64,000 bases of DNA from Vogesella alkaliphila (GTDB taxonomy: Bacteria > Pseudomonadota > Gammaproteobacteria > Burkholderiales > Chromobacteriaceae): assembly GCF_014652475.1 (NCBI RefSeq), contig NZ_BMYW01000002.1, forward strand, positions 62,001 to 126,000. The letters run 5' to 3'. Made by a program: the position numbers and the translations under genes. The notes under the pieces were generated by a model. The model did no database searches. It had not been told where the DNA came from and saw only the letters and a program-made list of their open reading frames with translations. Below, one piece after another: positions 1-10,027 of this stretch; the first letter of the stretch is position 1, and each line of letters begins with the position of its first letter.

Positions 1-652
1 CGTAGCTGTTGCCCTTCTTCATCTCGATCGGGATCGAGATGTGGTCGGAGTAGGTGCGCACGATGCGCTTGAGCGACCAGTCGTTGAGGAAGTCCTCGTT
101 GCCGTCCTTCAGGTGCAGCACGATCTCGGTGCCGCGGCCAACCTTGTCCACCTGCTCCAGGGTGAAGTCGCCCTCGCCGGCCGACTCCCAGCGCACGCCT
201 TCGCTGGCGGCGCTGCCGGCGCGGCGGGTGGTCAGCGTTACCTTGTCGGCGACGATGAAGGCGGAGTAGAAGCCGACGCCGAACTGGCCGATCAGGTTGG
301 CGTCCTTCTTGGCGTCGCCGGACAGCTGCTCGAAGAAGGCCTTGGTGCCGGACTTGGCGATGGTACCGATGTTGGCGATCACCTCGTCGCGGCTCATGCC
401 GATGCCGTTGTCGGCGATGGTGATGGTCTTGGCATCCTTGTCGACGCTGATGCGGATTTTCAGCTCGGGATCATTCTCGAACAGGGCGGCATTGTTCAGC
501 CCCTCGAAACGCAGCTTGTCGGCCGCATCGCTGGCGTTGGACACCAGCTCACGCAGGAAGATTTCCTTGTTGGAGTACAAGGAATGGATCATCAGTTTCA
601 GCAGCTGCTTGACTTCGGTCTGAAAACCCAGGGTTTCTTTCTGTGCGCTCAT
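1..652 (-). CDS. htpG: Chaperone HtpG (Hsp90), N-terminal part, cut by window edge
   Basis: Reading leftwards from an ATG at 652, the protein begins [20 protein letters not shown] and continues with [15 protein letters not shown], the first helix of the Hsp90 GHKL ATPase domain. A later stretch encodes the [11 protein letters not shown] type ATP-lid segment. About 217 residues are present and the gene runs off the left edge, so the middle and client-binding domains are not visible. HtpG is a cytosolic ATP-dependent chaperone dimer. It is read in the same direction as the ispH operon, separated from ispH by a terminator. Identity is firm from the N-terminal domain alone. Confidence 0.95.
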   Translation of the reverse strand, partial: MSAQKETLGFQTEVKQLLKLMIHSLYSNKEIFLRELVSNASDAADKLRFEGLNNAALFENDPELKIRISVDKDAKTITIADNGIGMSRDEVIANIGTIAKSGTKAFFEQLSGDAKKDANLIGQFGVGFYSAFIVADKVTLTTRRAGSAASEGVRWESAGEGDFTLEQVDKVGRGTEIVLHLKDGNEDFLNDWSLKRIVRTYSDHISIPIEMKKGNSY

Positions 653-743
653 GGCTATGTCTGAATGAAGAGTTGATAACAGAGGACAAGATGGCGACAG
701 GCGCAGATTCTTCAAGAGCCGGCGCACGCGACCGGCTGCGGGC

Positions 744-779
744 ATGAAAAAACCCGGCACCTGCCGGTAGCCGGGTTGC
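744..779 (-). terminator. Rho-independent terminator after ispH
   Basis: An inverted repeat (arms AACCCGGC and GCCGGGTT, 751-777) is followed on the minus strand by a run of six T at about 746-752. It lies just beyond the ispH stop codon and before htpG, so it should end the ribF-ileS-lspA-ispH transcript. Confidence 0.85.
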
Positions 780-797
780 GGAGGGCGGGTGCGCGTA

Positions 798-1748
798 TCA
801 GGCGCCGGCGCCGTCCTTCTTCTCGCGCAGGCCGGGCGGCAGCGCGAACACGATGCTCTCCTCCACCCCGTTCAGCTCGCTGACGCTGGTGGCGCCAAAC
901 TGGCGGATCTGCTCGATCACCGCCTGCACCAGCACCTCCGGCGCGCTGGCACCGGCGGTGACGCCGACGCGCTGCTTGCCGTCGAACCATTCCCGCTGCA
1001 GCAGGGTGGCGTTGTCGACCATGTAGGCGGTCACGCCGCGCAAGGCCGCCACTTCGCGCAGGCGGTTGGAGTTGGAGCTGTTCGGCGAGCCGACCACGAT
1101 CACGATGTCGCACTCGTCGGACAGCACCTTCACCGCATCCTGACGATTCTGCGTGGCGTAGCAGATGTCGTCCTTCTTCGGGCTGGTGATCTGCGGGAAG
1201 CGCGCCTTCAGCGCGTTGATGATGTCGCGGGTCTCGTCCACCGACAGCGTGGTCTGGCTGACGTAGGACAGCCGCGACTCGTCCGGCAGCTGCAGCGTGG
1301 CGACGTCGTCGACCGTCTCCACCAGGTACATGCCGTGCTCGACCTGGCCCATGGTGCCCTCCACCTCGGGGTGGCCCTTGTGGCCGATCATGATGATGCT
1401 CATGCCGGCCTGGTGCATGCGCTTGACCTCGACGTGCACCTTGGTCACCAGCGGACAGGTGGCGTCGTACACCGTCAGGCCGCGGGCTTCCGCCTCCTGG
1501 CGCACCGATTGCGGCACGCCATGCGCCGAGTAGATCAGGGTGGCGCCGGGCGGCACGTCCTGCAGCTCCTCGATGAAAATGGCGCCCTTGTCGCGCAGGT
1601 TGTCGACCACGAAACGGTTGTGCACCACCTCGTGGCGGACATAGATCGGGGCGCCGTAGATTTCCAGCGCGCGCTCGACGATGGCGATGGCACGGTCGAC
1701 GCCGGCGCAGAAACCGCGCGGGTTGGCCAGCATGATGGTCTTCGTCAT
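798..1748 (-). CDS. ispH: 4-hydroxy-3-methylbut-2-enyl diphosphate reductase
   Basis: The 316-residue protein has the usual IspH length. It starts [20 protein letters not shown], with the first iron-sulfur cysteine in GFCAGV. It also has the [10 protein letters not shown] histidine motif, [11 protein letters not shown] with the second cysteine, and [13 protein letters not shown] near the C-terminus. IspH carries out the last step of the MEP isoprenoid pathway, reducing HMBPP to IPP and DMAPP with a [4Fe-4S] cluster in the cytosol. It is the last gene of the ribF-ileS-lspA-ispH operon. The fkpB gene that sits between lspA and ispH in Escherichia coli is missing here; only a short inverted repeat fills the gap. 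Confidence 0.97.
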   Translation of the reverse strand: MTKTIMLANPRGFCAGVDRAIAIVERALEIYGAPIYVRHEVVHNRFVVDNLRDKGAIFIEELQDVPPGATLIYSAHGVPQSVRQEAEARGLTVYDATCPLVTKVHVEVKRMHQAGMSIIMIGHKGHPEVEGTMGQVEHGMYLVETVDDVATLQLPDESRLSYVSQTTLSVDETRDIINALKARFPQITSPKKDDICYATQNRQDAVKVLSDECDIVIVVGSPNSSNSNRLREVAALRGVTAYMVDNATLLQREWFDGKQRVGVTAGASAPEVLVQAVIEQIRQFGATSVSELNGVEESIVFALPPGLREKKDGAGA

Positions 1749-1769
1749 CGGGTATCCTTCAGTAGCTAA

Positions 1770-1799
1770 AAGGTTGGCCGCAAGGCTGCGGCCAACGTT
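1770..1799. repeat. Inverted pair of the TTGGCCGCA motif between lspA and ispH
   Basis: AAGGTTGGCCGCAA is followed two bases later by TGCGGCCAACGTT. The two copies form a 12-13 bp stem with a short loop. This is one of about ten such pairs in the window (see the uptake-sequence finding). Here it lies inside an operon, so it probably does not act as a full terminator. Confidence 0.8.
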
Positions 1800-1803
1800 G
1801 TCG

Positions 1804-2343
1804 TCATGGTTGCGGGTGGCGGAAGCTGTCGATCACCATCAACACGGCGCCGACACAGATGAAGCTGTCGGCGAGGTTGAAGGCCGGGTAGTACCAGCTG
1901 TCGTAGTAGTGCACCTGAATGAAATCGATGACGTGGCCGTGCAGCAGGCGGTCGATCACATTGCCCAGCGCGCCGCCGATGATGAACGATGCCGCCAGGC
2001 TCATCACCGTGCTGAAGCGCCCTTTCACCATCTGCCAGCCCAGCCAGCCGGAGACGGCGAAGGCCAGCGCGGTGAAGAAGAACTTCTGCCAGCCGCCGGC
2101 GTCGGCGAGGAAGCTGAACGCCGCCCCCGGGTTGTACAGCAGGGTGAAACCGAAATAACCCGGGATCACCGCGCGGTACTCGCCGAACTGGTAGCTGGTA
2201 TTGAAGTGGATCTTGCTGAGCTGGTCGATCACGATGATCAGCAGCGCCAGCACGAACCACTTCAGGCTGTCACGCAGCGCCGTGGCCGGCGCTGCCGTTT
2301 GCAGTTCGACGTCAGGCGTGGACACGGGCCTCACCTTTACCAT
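1804..2343 (-). CDS. lspA: Prolipoprotein signal peptidase (signal peptidase II)
   Basis: The protein of about 179 residues has four hydrophobic segments. It carries both family signatures: [15 protein letters not shown] with the first catalytic aspartate, and [11 protein letters not shown] with the second. LspA cleaves signal peptides from prelipoproteins in the inner membrane. The start at 2343 ([10 protein letters not shown]) overlaps the end of ileS by 32 nt. A GTG at 2325 would shorten the overlap to 14 nt and is possible; an in-frame ATG further upstream at 2388 would lie deep inside ileS and is unlikely. ileS and lspA are translationally coupled in many proteobacteria. Confidence 0.95.
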   Translation of the reverse strand: MVKVRPVSTPDVELQTAAPATALRDSLKWFVLALLIIVIDQLSKIHFNTSYQFGEYRAVIPGYFGFTLLYNPGAAFSFLADAGGWQKFFFTALAFAVSGWLGWQMVKGRFSTVMSLAASFIIGGALGNVIDRLLHGHVIDFIQVHYYDSWYYPAFNLADSFICVGAVLMVIDSFRHPQP

Positions 2344-5092
2344 CGATGTTGTCGACGCAGCGGCCGCAGACATTGCCGTGGCCGGCATGGCTGCCGACGT
2401 CGCTGCGGTAGTGCCAGCAACGGTCGCACTTGGCGTGCGCCGACGGCGTGACGGTGATGCTCAGCGCGCTGCCTTCGCTGACGCTGACGCGCGACACCAT
2501 CAGCACGAACTTGAGGTCGTCGCCCAGGCTGGCCAGCAGCGGGAACAGCACCTCATCGGCCACGACATCGACCTCGGCCTGCAGCGCGGAACCGAGCTGC
2601 TCGGCACTGCGCAGCGCCTCGATATCCTTGTTCAGCTGAGCGCGGAAGGCGCGGATGGCCTGCCACTTGCCGACCAGGTCCGCTTCCTGCTGCTCGCCGG
2701 TGAGCGGGAACTCATGCCATACGTGGAACAGCGGCGATTCCTCGTCGCTGCCGACCAGCACTTCCCACGCCTCATCGGCGGTGAAGCACAGGATGGGCGA
2801 CACCAGCAGCAGCAGGCTGCGGGTGATGTGGTACAGCGCGGTCTGCGCGCTGCGGCGCGCATGGCTGCCCGCCTTGGTGGTGTACAGGCGGTCCTTGAGG
2901 ATGTCGAGGTAGAAGGCACCCAGATCCTCGGAGCAGTAGTTGACGATTTCCTGCACCGCGTGGTGGAAGGCGTAGCGCGGGTATAGCTCGCCGGTCACCT
3001 TCTCCTGCATTTCCTTGGCCATCAGCAGCGCGTAGCGGTCGATCTCCAGCATGCTGCCGAACGGCACCGCGTGCTCCATCGGGTCGTAGTCCGACAGGTT
3101 GGCCAGCAGGAAGCGGAAGGTATTGCGCAGGCGGCGGTAGCTCTCGGTGACGCGCTTGAGGATCTCGTCGGAGATCGCCAGCTCGCCGGAGTAGTCGGTG
3201 GACGCCACCCACAGGCGCAGGATGTCGGCGCCGAGGCTGTCGTTGACCTTCTGCGGTGCCACCACGTTGCCCTTGGACTTGGACATCTTCAGGCCCTTGC
3301 CGTCGACCACGAAGCCGTGGGTCAGCAGCTGCTGGTACGGCGCGCGGCCGATGGTGGCGCAACCGGTGAGCAGCGACGACTGGAACCAGCCGCGGTGCTG
3401 GTCGGAGCCCTCCAGATACAGGTCGGCCGGCCACGCCAGTTCCGGGCGCTGTTTCAGCACCGCGAAGTGGGTGGAACCGGAATCGAACCACACGTCCAGA
3501 GTGTCACTGAGCTTGCGGTAGTTGGCCGCATCCTCGCCCAGCAGCTCGGCGGCATCGAGGCTGAACCAGGCTTCGATGCCCTGCTGTTCGATGCGCAGCG
3601 CCACCTGTTCCAGCAGCGCGGCGGAGTCCGGATGCAGCTCGCCGCTTTCCTTGTGCACGAAGAAGGTCATCGGCACGCCCCAGTTACGCTGGCGCGACAC
3701 GCACCAGTCCGGGCGGTTGCTGATCATCGCTTCCAGACGGGCACGACCCCAGGCCGGGAAGAACTCGGTACTGTCCACCGCTTGCTTGGCGCGCTCGCGC
3801 AGCACCTCGCTGTCCTTGCCGGACTTGTCCATGCCGATGAACCACTGCGCGGTGGCGCGGAAGATGATCGGGGTCTTGTGGCGCCAGCAGTGCGGGTAGC
3901 TGTGCAGCAGCTTTTCCTGGTGGATCAGCGCGCCCTGCTCGGCCAGCGTTTCGATCACTTTCGGGTTGGCTTCCCACACCGACAGGCCGGCGTACAGCGC
4001 GGTGGTGGACTTGTAGCGGCCGTTGTCGGCCACCGGGTTGTCCACCGGGATGCCGTACTGCTGGCCGACCTGGAAGTCTTCCAGACCGTGCGCCGGCGCG
4101 GTGTGCACCAGGCCGGTACCGGCGTCGGTGGTCACGTGCTCACCGCAGATGATCGGCACCTGGCGGTCGTAGAACGGGTGCTGCAGGCGGATCAGCTCCA
4201 GCTTGTCGCCGCTGGTTTCCGCCAGCACGGTGCCGTCCACGCCGTAGCGCTTGAGAGTCGCTTCGACCAGATCCTTGGCCAGGATCAGCTTGCCCTTGGC
4301 GGTGTCCAGCAGCTGGTACACCAGTTTGGCATTGACCGACACCGCCTGGTTGGCCGGCAGCGTCCACGGCGTGGTGGTCCAGATGATGGCCTGCGCGTCA
4401 TCGACGCTGCCCGCCAGGCCGAAGGCTGCGGCCAACTTGTCGCCTTCCAGCACCGTGAAGCCGACGTCGATGGCCGGCGAGGTCTTGTCTTCGTATTCGA
4501 CTTCCGCCTCGGCCAGCGCCGAGCCGCACTCGATGCACCAGTGCACCGGCTTCTCGCCCTTGAACAGGTAGCCGTTCTCGTAAATCTTGCCGAGGGTGCG
4601 CACGATGTCGGCCTCGGTCTTGAAATCCATGGTCAGGTAGGGGTTGTCCCAGTCGCCCAGCACGCCCAGACGGATGAAGTCCTTCTTCTGGCGCGCGATC
4701 TGCTCGTGCGCGTATTCGCGGCACAGTTCGCGGAACTTGGCGGCCGGGATGTCCTTGCCGTGCAGTTTCTCCACCATCAGCTCGATCGGCAGACCGTGAC
4801 AGTCCCAGCCCGGCACGTAGGGTGCGTCGAAGCCGGACAGGGTCTTGGAGCGGACGATGATGTCCTTCAGCACCTTGTTGACGGCGTGGCCGATATGGAT
4901 ATCGCCGTTGGCGTACGGTGGGCCGTCGTGCAGGATGAACTTGGGACGGCCGGCGGCGACCTTGCGCAGTTTCTGGTAGCGCTGCTGTTCGGTCCAGCGC
5001 TTGAGCCAAGCGGGTTCACGTTTGGCCAGATCACCCCGCATCGGGAACGGGGTATCCAGCAGGTTTACGGTCTTGCGATAGTCGATGCTCAT
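2312..5092 (-). CDS. ileS: Isoleucyl-tRNA synthetase
   Basis: The 926-residue class I aminoacyl-tRNA synthetase has the HIGH motif in [14 protein letters not shown] (about residue 60-70) and the KMSKS motif in [10 protein letters not shown] (about residue 600). The large CP1 editing domain lies between them. The C-terminal zinc finger is [12 protein letters not shown] followed by CGRC. It charges tRNA-Ile with isoleucine in the cytosol. The start codon overlaps the ribF stop as ATGA. One TTGGCCGCA motif copy (4427-4437, minus-strand sense) lies within the coding sequence. Confidence 0.98.
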   Translation of the reverse strand: MSIDYRKTVNLLDTPFPMRGDLAKREPAWLKRWTEQQRYQKLRKVAAGRPKFILHDGPPYANGDIHIGHAVNKVLKDIIVRSKTLSGFDAPYVPGWDCHGLPIELMVEKLHGKDIPAAKFRELCREYAHEQIARQKKDFIRLGVLGDWDNPYLTMDFKTEADIVRTLGKIYENGYLFKGEKPVHWCIECGSALAEAEVEYEDKTSPAIDVGFTVLEGDKLAAAFGLAGSVDDAQAIIWTTTPWTLPANQAVSVNAKLVYQLLDTAKGKLILAKDLVEATLKRYGVDGTVLAETSGDKLELIRLQHPFYDRQVPIICGEHVTTDAGTGLVHTAPAHGLEDFQVGQQYGIPVDNPVADNGRYKSTTALYAGLSVWEANPKVIETLAEQGALIHQEKLLHSYPHCWRHKTPIIFRATAQWFIGMDKSGKDSEVLRERAKQAVDSTEFFPAWGRARLEAMISNRPDWCVSRQRNWGVPMTFFVHKESGELHPDSAALLEQVALRIEQQGIEAWFSLDAAELLGEDAANYRKLSDTLDVWFDSGSTHFAVLKQRPELAWPADLYLEGSDQHRGWFQSSLLTGCATIGRAPYQQLLTHGFVVDGKGLKMSKSKGNVVAPQKVNDSLGADILRLWVASTDYSGELAISDEILKRVTESYRRLRNTFRFLLANLSDYDPMEHAVPFGSMLEIDRYALLMAKEMQEKVTGELYPRYAFHHAVQEIVNYCSEDLGAFYLDILKDRLYTTKAGSHARRSAQTALYHITRSLLLLVSPILCFTADEAWEVLVGSDEESPLFHVWHEFPLTGEQQEADLVGKWQAIRAFRAQLNKDIEALRSAEQLGSALQAEVDVVADEVLFPLLASLGDDLKFVLMVSRVSVSEGSALSITVTPSAHAKCDRCWHYRSDVGSHAGHGNVCGRCVDNIDGKGEARVHA

Positions 5093-6024
5093 GCCTGATC
5101 TCGTTGCAAACTGGTCAAATAGGTCTTGGCGCTGGCGGCATCGCGTTCAATCTGCGCCACCAGCTCGTTCAAATCATCATAACGCGCTTCATCGCGCAAT
5201 TTTTTCAGAAAGTGCACCGAAACACGCTGGCCGTACAGATCACCGTGAAAATCGAACAAATGCACTTCCAGCTTGTAGTGCTGGCTGTCGGTGACCGTCG
5301 GGTTCTTGCCGAGGCTGGCCACGCCGCCGAGACGCCCCTGCGGCGTGTCGACCTCCACCACGAACACCCCCTGCAGCGCCGGTCGCAGATGCGGCAGGTG
5401 CACGTTGGCGGTCGGAAAGCCGATGGTGCGCCCCAGCTTCTGGCCGTGCATCACCTTGCCACTGATCTGGTACGGCCGCCCCAGCAGGGTCGCCGCGCGC
5501 TGCAGGTCGCCGGCGGCCAGGGTATCGCGCACCAGGGTGCTGGAGGCGCGCTCGCCGGCCACCAGCACCGACGGCATCGCTTCGGTGACGAAATCGGGAC
5601 AGGCGCTGAGCAGCTCGAAATTGCCCTTGCGGTCGGCACCGAACTGGAAATCGTCGCCGATCAGCAGGTAACGGGTCTGCAATTGCTGCTGCAGCACCTC
5701 GCGCATGAACAACTCGGCCGGCATGCGCGAAAAGGCGTGGTTGAAACGATAGACAAACACGTAGTCGACCCGTTCTTCTTCCGCCAGGAATTGCAGCTTG
5801 TCGCGCAGCACCGACAGCCGCGCCGGCGGCTGGCTGCGGGCAAAGAACTCGCGCGGATGCGGCTCGAAAGTCAGCAGCGCGGTGGGCAGGCCGCGGGCGG
5901 CGGCCTCGTGCCGCAAACGGGCCAGCATCTTCTGATGGCCAAGGTGGACACCGTCGAAATTACCGATGGTCAGCGCACAGGGCAACAAGTCATGGCGACG
6001 CGGGTCGCCCAGAAACGCTCGCAT
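5089..6024 (-). CDS. ribF: Bifunctional riboflavin kinase/FAD synthetase
   Basis: The 311-residue protein starting [20 protein letters not shown] has the normal RibF length. Its N-terminal FMN adenylyltransferase domain shows [14 protein letters not shown]. The C-terminal riboflavin kinase domain shows the [11 protein letters not shown] motif. It converts riboflavin to FMN and FAD. The reading frame stays open upstream to 6246, but the ATG at 6024 matches the family start, and the region above it holds the ompA terminator. It is the first gene of the ribF-ileS-lspA-ispH operon. Confidence 0.96.
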   Translation of the reverse strand: MRAFLGDPRRHDLLPCALTIGNFDGVHLGHQKMLARLRHEAAARGLPTALLTFEPHPREFFARSQPPARLSVLRDKLQFLAEEERVDYVFVYRFNHAFSRMPAELFMREVLQQQLQTRYLLIGDDFQFGADRKGNFELLSACPDFVTEAMPSVLVAGERASSTLVRDTLAAGDLQRAATLLGRPYQISGKVMHGQKLGRTIGFPTANVHLPHLRPALQGVFVVEVDTPQGRLGGVASLGKNPTVTDSQHYKLEVHLFDFHGDLYGQRVSVHFLKKLRDEARYDDLNELVAQIERDAASAKTYLTSLQRDQA

Positions 6025-6098
6025 GGACAGTCGTGCTCGAAAAGAAACAAACGGTGATTTTAACCAGCCACCCTGAGCCGCGCCAGCCCAAAGCCAAA

Positions 6099-6130
6099 AA
6101 ACAAAAGCCCCGGCAGGAGCCGGGGCTTTC
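6099..6130 (-). terminator. Terminator after the ompA-like gene
   Basis: Arms AAAGCCCCGGC and GCCGGGGCTTT (6104-6129) form an 11-bp stem around an AGGA loop. On the minus strand the stem is followed by a T-rich tract (TTTTGTTTTTT). It separates the OmpA-family gene from ribF. Confidence 0.85.
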
Positions 6131-6146
6131 TGGCAAGAAGCGAGAC

Positions 6147-6788
6147 TTACATCTTCACTTCTTTGGCGGTTTCTACAGTCACTTCGAAGCGACGATCCGG
6201 CTCCATGCAGGCGATGCGCTGGTTGCGGGCCTTGATCTTCGAGCACTGCTCGGTCATCTTGGCTTGCGATTCGCCAGCGCCGGAAGCGGTGATCTTCTCG
6301 GCAGGGATGCCGCCGGCAACCAGGTAGTCCTTCACGGCGTTGGCACGACGCTCGGACAGCTTCTGGTTGTAGGCTTCGGCGCCCATGGAGTCAGTGTGGC
6401 CAACGATGGCAACCGACTTCAGGTACTTGTCGCCCTTCAGTTCCGCAACCACGCCGTCCAGCGCTGCGTTGCCGGAAGTGATCACGGTCTTGTCGAAGGC
6501 GAACAGGCCGGCTGCCGACAGGGAGAAGGACTTGATCTGGGAAACCACTGGCGCAGGAGCCGGAGCGGCAGGCGCTACCGCAACTGGCTTAGGAGCTTCC
6601 TTGTCGCCGCACTCAACCAGACCGTTGGCTTCCTTGTTGAAGTAGCCGTCTTTCCAGCATTCGCCGTAGGCGTTGCGAGCCACGTTATCAACAACGCCGT
6701 CAGTCGCGTAGCCGGCCTTGGCAGCGAAAGCGCCGCTGGACAGCATCATGGCAACAACCAGAGCGCTCAGTTTGATCGATTTTTTCAT
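6147..6788 (-). CDS. OmpA-family outer membrane/peptidoglycan-associated protein
   Basis: The 213-residue product starts MKKSIKLSALVVAMMLSSGA and has a typical signal peptide ending near AFA. A short region with a proline/alanine linker (APAAPAPAPVV) follows. The C-terminal OmpA-like domain includes VGHTDSMGAEAYNQKLSERR, the peptidoglycan (diaminopimelate) binding signature. There is no N-terminal beta-barrel, so the layout resembles Neisseria RmpM (class 4 protein) more than E. coli OmpA. RmpM tethers porins to peptidoglycan; the same role here is inference. Upstream in-frame codons as far as 6857 are not used, since the signal peptide fixes the start. A conserved CSKIKARNQRIACME stretch has a cysteine pair that may form a disulfide. 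Confidence 0.88.
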   Translation of the reverse strand: MKKSIKLSALVVAMMLSSGAFAAKAGYATDGVVDNVARNAYGECWKDGYFNKEANGLVECGDKEAPKPVAVAPAAPAPAPVVSQIKSFSLSAAGLFAFDKTVITSGNAALDGVVAELKGDKYLKSVAIVGHTDSMGAEAYNQKLSERRANAVKDYLVAGGIPAEKITASGAGESQAKMTEQCSKIKARNQRIACMEPDRRFEVTVETAKEVKM

Positions 6789-7025
6789 AGCATTTCCTCT
6801 TTGTTGGATAAGTCTACCAGCTTCGCAAAACTGCTTATGACAAGCACAGCACGTCAAGCTTTAAGACAAACGCGAAATTCATCCGTTGCCAGATAGTTGG
6901 AGTGACTATAGGTAGTCGATCACCACCATGTCAACTTTAGCTCAATGGAATGCGACAAAAAAAGCAACACAAAAGCGGACCATTCTATCGAAACACCACA
7001 CTTTCAGTTGCTAACAAGCAACAAT
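6789..7025. other. Intergenic region upstream of the ompA-like gene
   Basis: These 237 bases are AT-richer than their surroundings and contain no convincing ORF. They must carry the ompA-like promoter (minus strand) and the end of the cysteine operon. No clear terminator hairpin or operator was identified. Confidence 0.5.
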
Positions 7026-7514
7026 TTAGCGCGAAGTGCGTCTTTTAAACAACGGCTCCGGCTGCAGCACGGTGGCCTGGTACTGGTCGCTGAAATCGCG
7101 CAGACCATCCAGTGCCGCCTGGGCCGGACGGTCGTCGCGGATCGCGAACACGGTAAAGCCGACCTGGGACAGGTACGCCAGCTGATCGCGCTGCACGTCG
7201 CCAATGGCACGCAACTCCCCCTGATAACCGTAGCGCTCGCGCAGCAATCGGGCAAGGCTATAGCCACGGCCATCGGTAAAGGCCGGGAAATCGATGGCGA
7301 TCAGCGGCAGCTGCGCCAGCACCGGCAACAGCAGGCTCAGGTCGGCATCCGGTGCCAGCCATGGCGCGGCCTGGCCGCTACGGGCAGGATCAAGCGCCAG
7401 CCAGGCGGCCAGCGGCAGGATGACGTCCTCCGCCGCGCCATAGCTTTCGTCTTCGCTGCGGATCAGGTGCCATGCATCTTCCGTGACCGCGTCGTTCTTA
7501 ATGAGATTTTGCAT
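7026..7514 (-). CDS. DUF934 protein of the cysteine operon
   Basis: The 162-residue protein begins MQNLIKNDAVTEDAWHLIRS and contains the family's conserved FPAFTDGRGYSLARLLRERYG segment followed by GDVQRDQLAYLSQVGF. DUF934 proteins are encoded next to cysI/cysH in many beta- and gammaproteobacteria and are annotated as putative oxidoreductases, but the biochemical role is unproven. It overlaps the end of cysI by 17 nt, so the two are probably co-translated. An in-frame ATG at 7595 lies far inside cysI and was not chosen. Confidence 0.88.
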   Translation of the reverse strand: MQNLIKNDAVTEDAWHLIRSEDESYGAAEDVILPLAAWLALDPARSGQAAPWLAPDADLSLLLPVLAQLPLIAIDFPAFTDGRGYSLARLLRERYGYQGELRAIGDVQRDQLAYLSQVGFTVFAIRDDRPAQAALDGLRDFSDQYQATVLQPEPLFKRRTSR

Positions 7515-9156
7515 AAACGCGCTCCTTGAATGGCTCCAGCCCGATACGGCGTACGGTCTCGATAAAGCGTTCGCCAGCCAGGCGTTGCTCGACATACAGG
7601 TTCATGATCTTCTCGAATGCCAGCGGCACGTCGGCCTGCGCGAACGACGGTCCGATCACCTTGCCGATGGCGGTGTGGTTGCCCTGGCTGCCGCCGAGGG
7701 TGATCTGGTACCACTCTTCGCCATTTTTATCAACGCCAAGAATACCGATGTTGCCGATGTGATGATGGCCACAGGCGTTCATGCAGCCGGAGAAGTTGCA
7801 GTCGATGTCGCCGAGGTCGAACAGGTAGTCGAGGTTGTCGAACTTCTGCTGGATCGCTTCCGCCACCGGAATGGAACGGGCATTGGCCAGCGAGCAGAAG
7901 TCGCCACCCGGACAGCAGATGATGTCGGTGAGTAGGCCGACGTTCGGGGTGGCGAAGCCGTGCTGGCGTGCCAGCTGCCACACCTCGTACAGGTCGCTTT
8001 CCTTCACGTCCGGCAGGATCAGGTTCTGTTCGTGCGCCACGCGCAGCTCGCCGAAGCCGAAACGGTCGGCCCAGTCGGCGGCCGCATCCATCTGCTCGGC
8101 CGTGATGTCGCCCGGCGGTACGCCGGTCTTCTTCAGCGACAGTACCACCGAGCGGTAGCCGGTCTGCTTGTGGCTACGGGTATTGCGCGCCACCCACTTG
8201 GCGAATGCCGCATCGCTGACCAGCGGCACGGTGAAGGCTTCCGGGTTGGCGGCCAGCTGCTCGTAGGCCGGGTCGGTAAAGAAGCTGGCGTAGTGCGCCA
8301 CGTCCTCGTCGCGCAACGTGGCCGGGCCATCCTTCAGGTGCGCCCACTCGTCTTCCACCTTGGCGGCGAAGGCTTCCGGCGTCATCGCCTGCACCAGGAT
8401 CTTGATGCGCGCCTTGTACTTGTTGTCACGACGGCCGAAGCGGTTGTACACGCGCAGCACGGCGTCGAGGTAGGTCAGCAGATGGCGGGTCGGCAGGAAT
8501 TCGCGGATGGTCTTGCCGACCAGCGGGGTGCGGCCGAGGCCGCCGCCGACGATGACCTTGAAGCCGACTTCACCGGCGTCGTTCTTTACCACGTGCAGGC
8601 CGATGTCGTGCACCTGGGTGGCGGCACGGTCGTCGGCACTGCCGGAGACGGCGATCTTGAACTTGCGCGGCAGGTAGGCGAACTCCGGGTGCAGCGTGCT
8701 CCACTGGCGGATGATCTCGCAGTAGGCGCGGCCGTCCAGGTACTCGTCGGCGGCAACACCGGCAAAGGCGTCGGTGGTGGTGTTGCGCACGCAGTTACCG
8801 GAGGTCTGGATCGCGTGCATCTCGACCTCGGCCAGCTCGGCGAGGATGTCGGGCACCCGCTCCAGCGCCGGCCAGTTGAACTGGATGTTCTGGCGCGTGG
8901 TGAAGTGGCCATAGCCGCGATCGTAGGTACGGGCGATGTGGGACAGCTTGCGCAGCTGGGTGCTGGACAGGTGGCCATAGGGAATGGCGACGCGCAGCAT
9001 CGGCGCGTGGCGTTGCACATAGAGGCCATTCATCAGCCGCAGCGGGCGGAATTCGTCTTCCGACAGCTCGCCGGCCAGGTAGCGGCGGGTCTGGTCGCGG
9101 AACTGCTCGACGCGCTCGCGCACCAGGCGGTGATCCACTTCATCGTACTTGTACAT
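7498..9156 (-). CDS. cysI: Sulfite reductase hemoprotein (assimilatory)
   Basis: The 552-residue protein starts MYKYDEVDHRLVRERVEQF. It shows both halves of a nitrite/sulfite reductase: an N-terminal ferredoxin-like half with YGHFTTRQNIQFNW, and a siroheme/[4Fe-4S] half with CCPGGDFCSLA and CNFSGCMNACGHHHIGNIG. The CX5C and CX3C cysteines ligate the cluster. It reduces sulfite to sulfide for cysteine synthesis. No flavoprotein subunit (cysJ) is adjacent, so the electron donor is not visible. It is followed by the DUF934 gene and preceded by cysH. Confidence 0.93.
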   Translation of the reverse strand: MYKYDEVDHRLVRERVEQFRDQTRRYLAGELSEDEFRPLRLMNGLYVQRHAPMLRVAIPYGHLSSTQLRKLSHIARTYDRGYGHFTTRQNIQFNWPALERVPDILAELAEVEMHAIQTSGNCVRNTTTDAFAGVAADEYLDGRAYCEIIRQWSTLHPEFAYLPRKFKIAVSGSADDRAATQVHDIGLHVVKNDAGEVGFKVIVGGGLGRTPLVGKTIREFLPTRHLLTYLDAVLRVYNRFGRRDNKYKARIKILVQAMTPEAFAAKVEDEWAHLKDGPATLRDEDVAHYASFFTDPAYEQLAANPEAFTVPLVSDAAFAKWVARNTRSHKQTGYRSVVLSLKKTGVPPGDITAEQMDAAADWADRFGFGELRVAHEQNLILPDVKESDLYEVWQLARQHGFATPNVGLLTDIICCPGGDFCSLANARSIPVAEAIQQKFDNLDYLFDLGDIDCNFSGCMNACGHHHIGNIGILGVDKNGEEWYQITLGGSQGNHTAIGKVIGPSFAQADVPLAFEKIMNLYVEQRLAGERFIETVRRIGLEPFKERVYAKSH

Positions 9157-9177
9157 GCTTCTGTTTCCTCAAGCGGT

Positions 9178-9206
9178 ATTGGCCGCACTGGCTGCGGCCA
9201 ACCTTG
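9178..9206. repeat. Inverted pair of the TTGGCCGCA motif between cysH and cysI
   Basis: ATTGGCCGCA and TGCGGCCAACCTTG face each other with a five-base gap, directly abutting the cysH stop codon at 9207. Because it lies within the operon it may be an uptake-type element or an attenuator-like hairpin. Confidence 0.75.
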
Positions 9207-9914
9207 TCAGGCATTCGGGCGTTTCAGCGGACTGGCCTTCACGTGCAGGCCACATTCCTTGGATTCCGGGTTTTCCCACCACCAGCGACCGGCACGGATA
9301 TCCTCGCCGACGGAAATCGGCCGGGTACAGGGCGCACAGCCGATGGACGGCACATGCTTGTCGTGCAGGCTGTTGTAGGGCACGTCGTTGGCGCGGATAT
9401 ATTCCCACACCTCTTTCTCGGTCCACTCGATCAGCGGGTTGAACTTCATCAGGCCGTTGTCGGCGTCGAACTCGCGGTCGGTGAGATCCTGCCGCGTCGG
9501 CGACTGCTCACGGCGCAGGCCGGTGATCCACGCCGACAGGCCGTTCAGCGCGCGCTTCAGCGGCTCGATCTTGCGGATATGGCAACAGGACTTGCGCAGC
9601 TCGACGCTGTTATAAAAAGCGTTGATGCCGTTCTGGTTGACGTAGGCTTCCAGCGCCGTCGCATCCGGATAGTAAACACGGATCGGGTGGCTGGGGTAGC
9701 GCTCGCCGACCTGCTGCATCAGGGTGTAGGTTTCCACCGGCAGGCGCCCGGTATCGAGGCTGAAAATGCCGATCGGCAGCTTGCGGCTGGCGATCAGGTG
9801 CATCAGCACCATGTCTTCGGCACCAAAGCTGTTGGCCAGCGCAACGGGCGCGTGGTCGCGGGCGATGGTATCGAGCAGGGCTTCGGTATGCGCTAGCTTG
9901 TCGGCAAGGCTCAT
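9207..9914 (-). CDS. cysH: Adenylyl-sulfate (APS) reductase, thioredoxin-dependent
   Basis: The 235-residue protein from ATG 9914 follows a good GGAGG ribosome site. The cysteine pattern CC at residues 110-111, CxxC at 193-196 and the catalytic ECGLH at 221 is that of the [4Fe-4S] APS-type enzymes rather than the cluster-free PAPS reductases of enterics. LDTGRLPVETY is the conserved nucleotide-binding loop. It makes sulfite from activated sulfate for CysI. The operon reads cysH-cysI-DUF934 and is divergent from the cysB regulator. An in-frame ATG at 9953 lacks a ribosome site. Confidence 0.93.
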   Translation of the reverse strand: MSLADKLAHTEALLDTIARDHAPVALANSFGAEDMVLMHLIASRKLPIGIFSLDTGRLPVETYTLMQQVGERYPSHPIRVYYPDATALEAYVNQNGINAFYNSVELRKSCCHIRKIEPLKRALNGLSAWITGLRREQSPTRQDLTDREFDADNGLMKFNPLIEWTEKEVWEYIRANDVPYNSLHDKHVPSIGCAPCTRPISVGEDIRAGRWWWENPESKECGLHVKASPLKRPNA

Positions 9915-10027
9915 CGTGGGGCCTCCATGGGCGTTCGGTGTGAAGTCTGCCATGGTAGCGAAAGCCTTTAAAGCCGAAAAGAATATTGTGTTAGTATTTA
10001 ATTACTTTAGGTTTTAAGGAGCGCACG
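9915..10027. promoter_or_regulatory. Divergent cysH / cysB control region
   Basis: This 113-bp AT-rich gap separates the two oppositely read genes, with TTAGTATTTAATTACTTTAG near the cysB side. CysB-type regulators normally bind such divergent regions. No precise operator can be assigned from one sequence. Confidence 0.5.

Noticed and set aside
1770-1799. TTGGCCGCA pairs as ordinary REP/BIME elements with a RAYT transposase
   Set aside because: Many copies are single, lie inside conserved coding sequences and lack the longer REP consensus; no RAYT gene is in the window. Not fully excluded without the genome.
3071-5098. Long plus-strand ORF opposite ileS
   Set aside because: High G+C creates long antisense frames. 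The translation is rich in Ala/Arg/Gly/His and has no motifs, whereas ileS on the other strand is complete.
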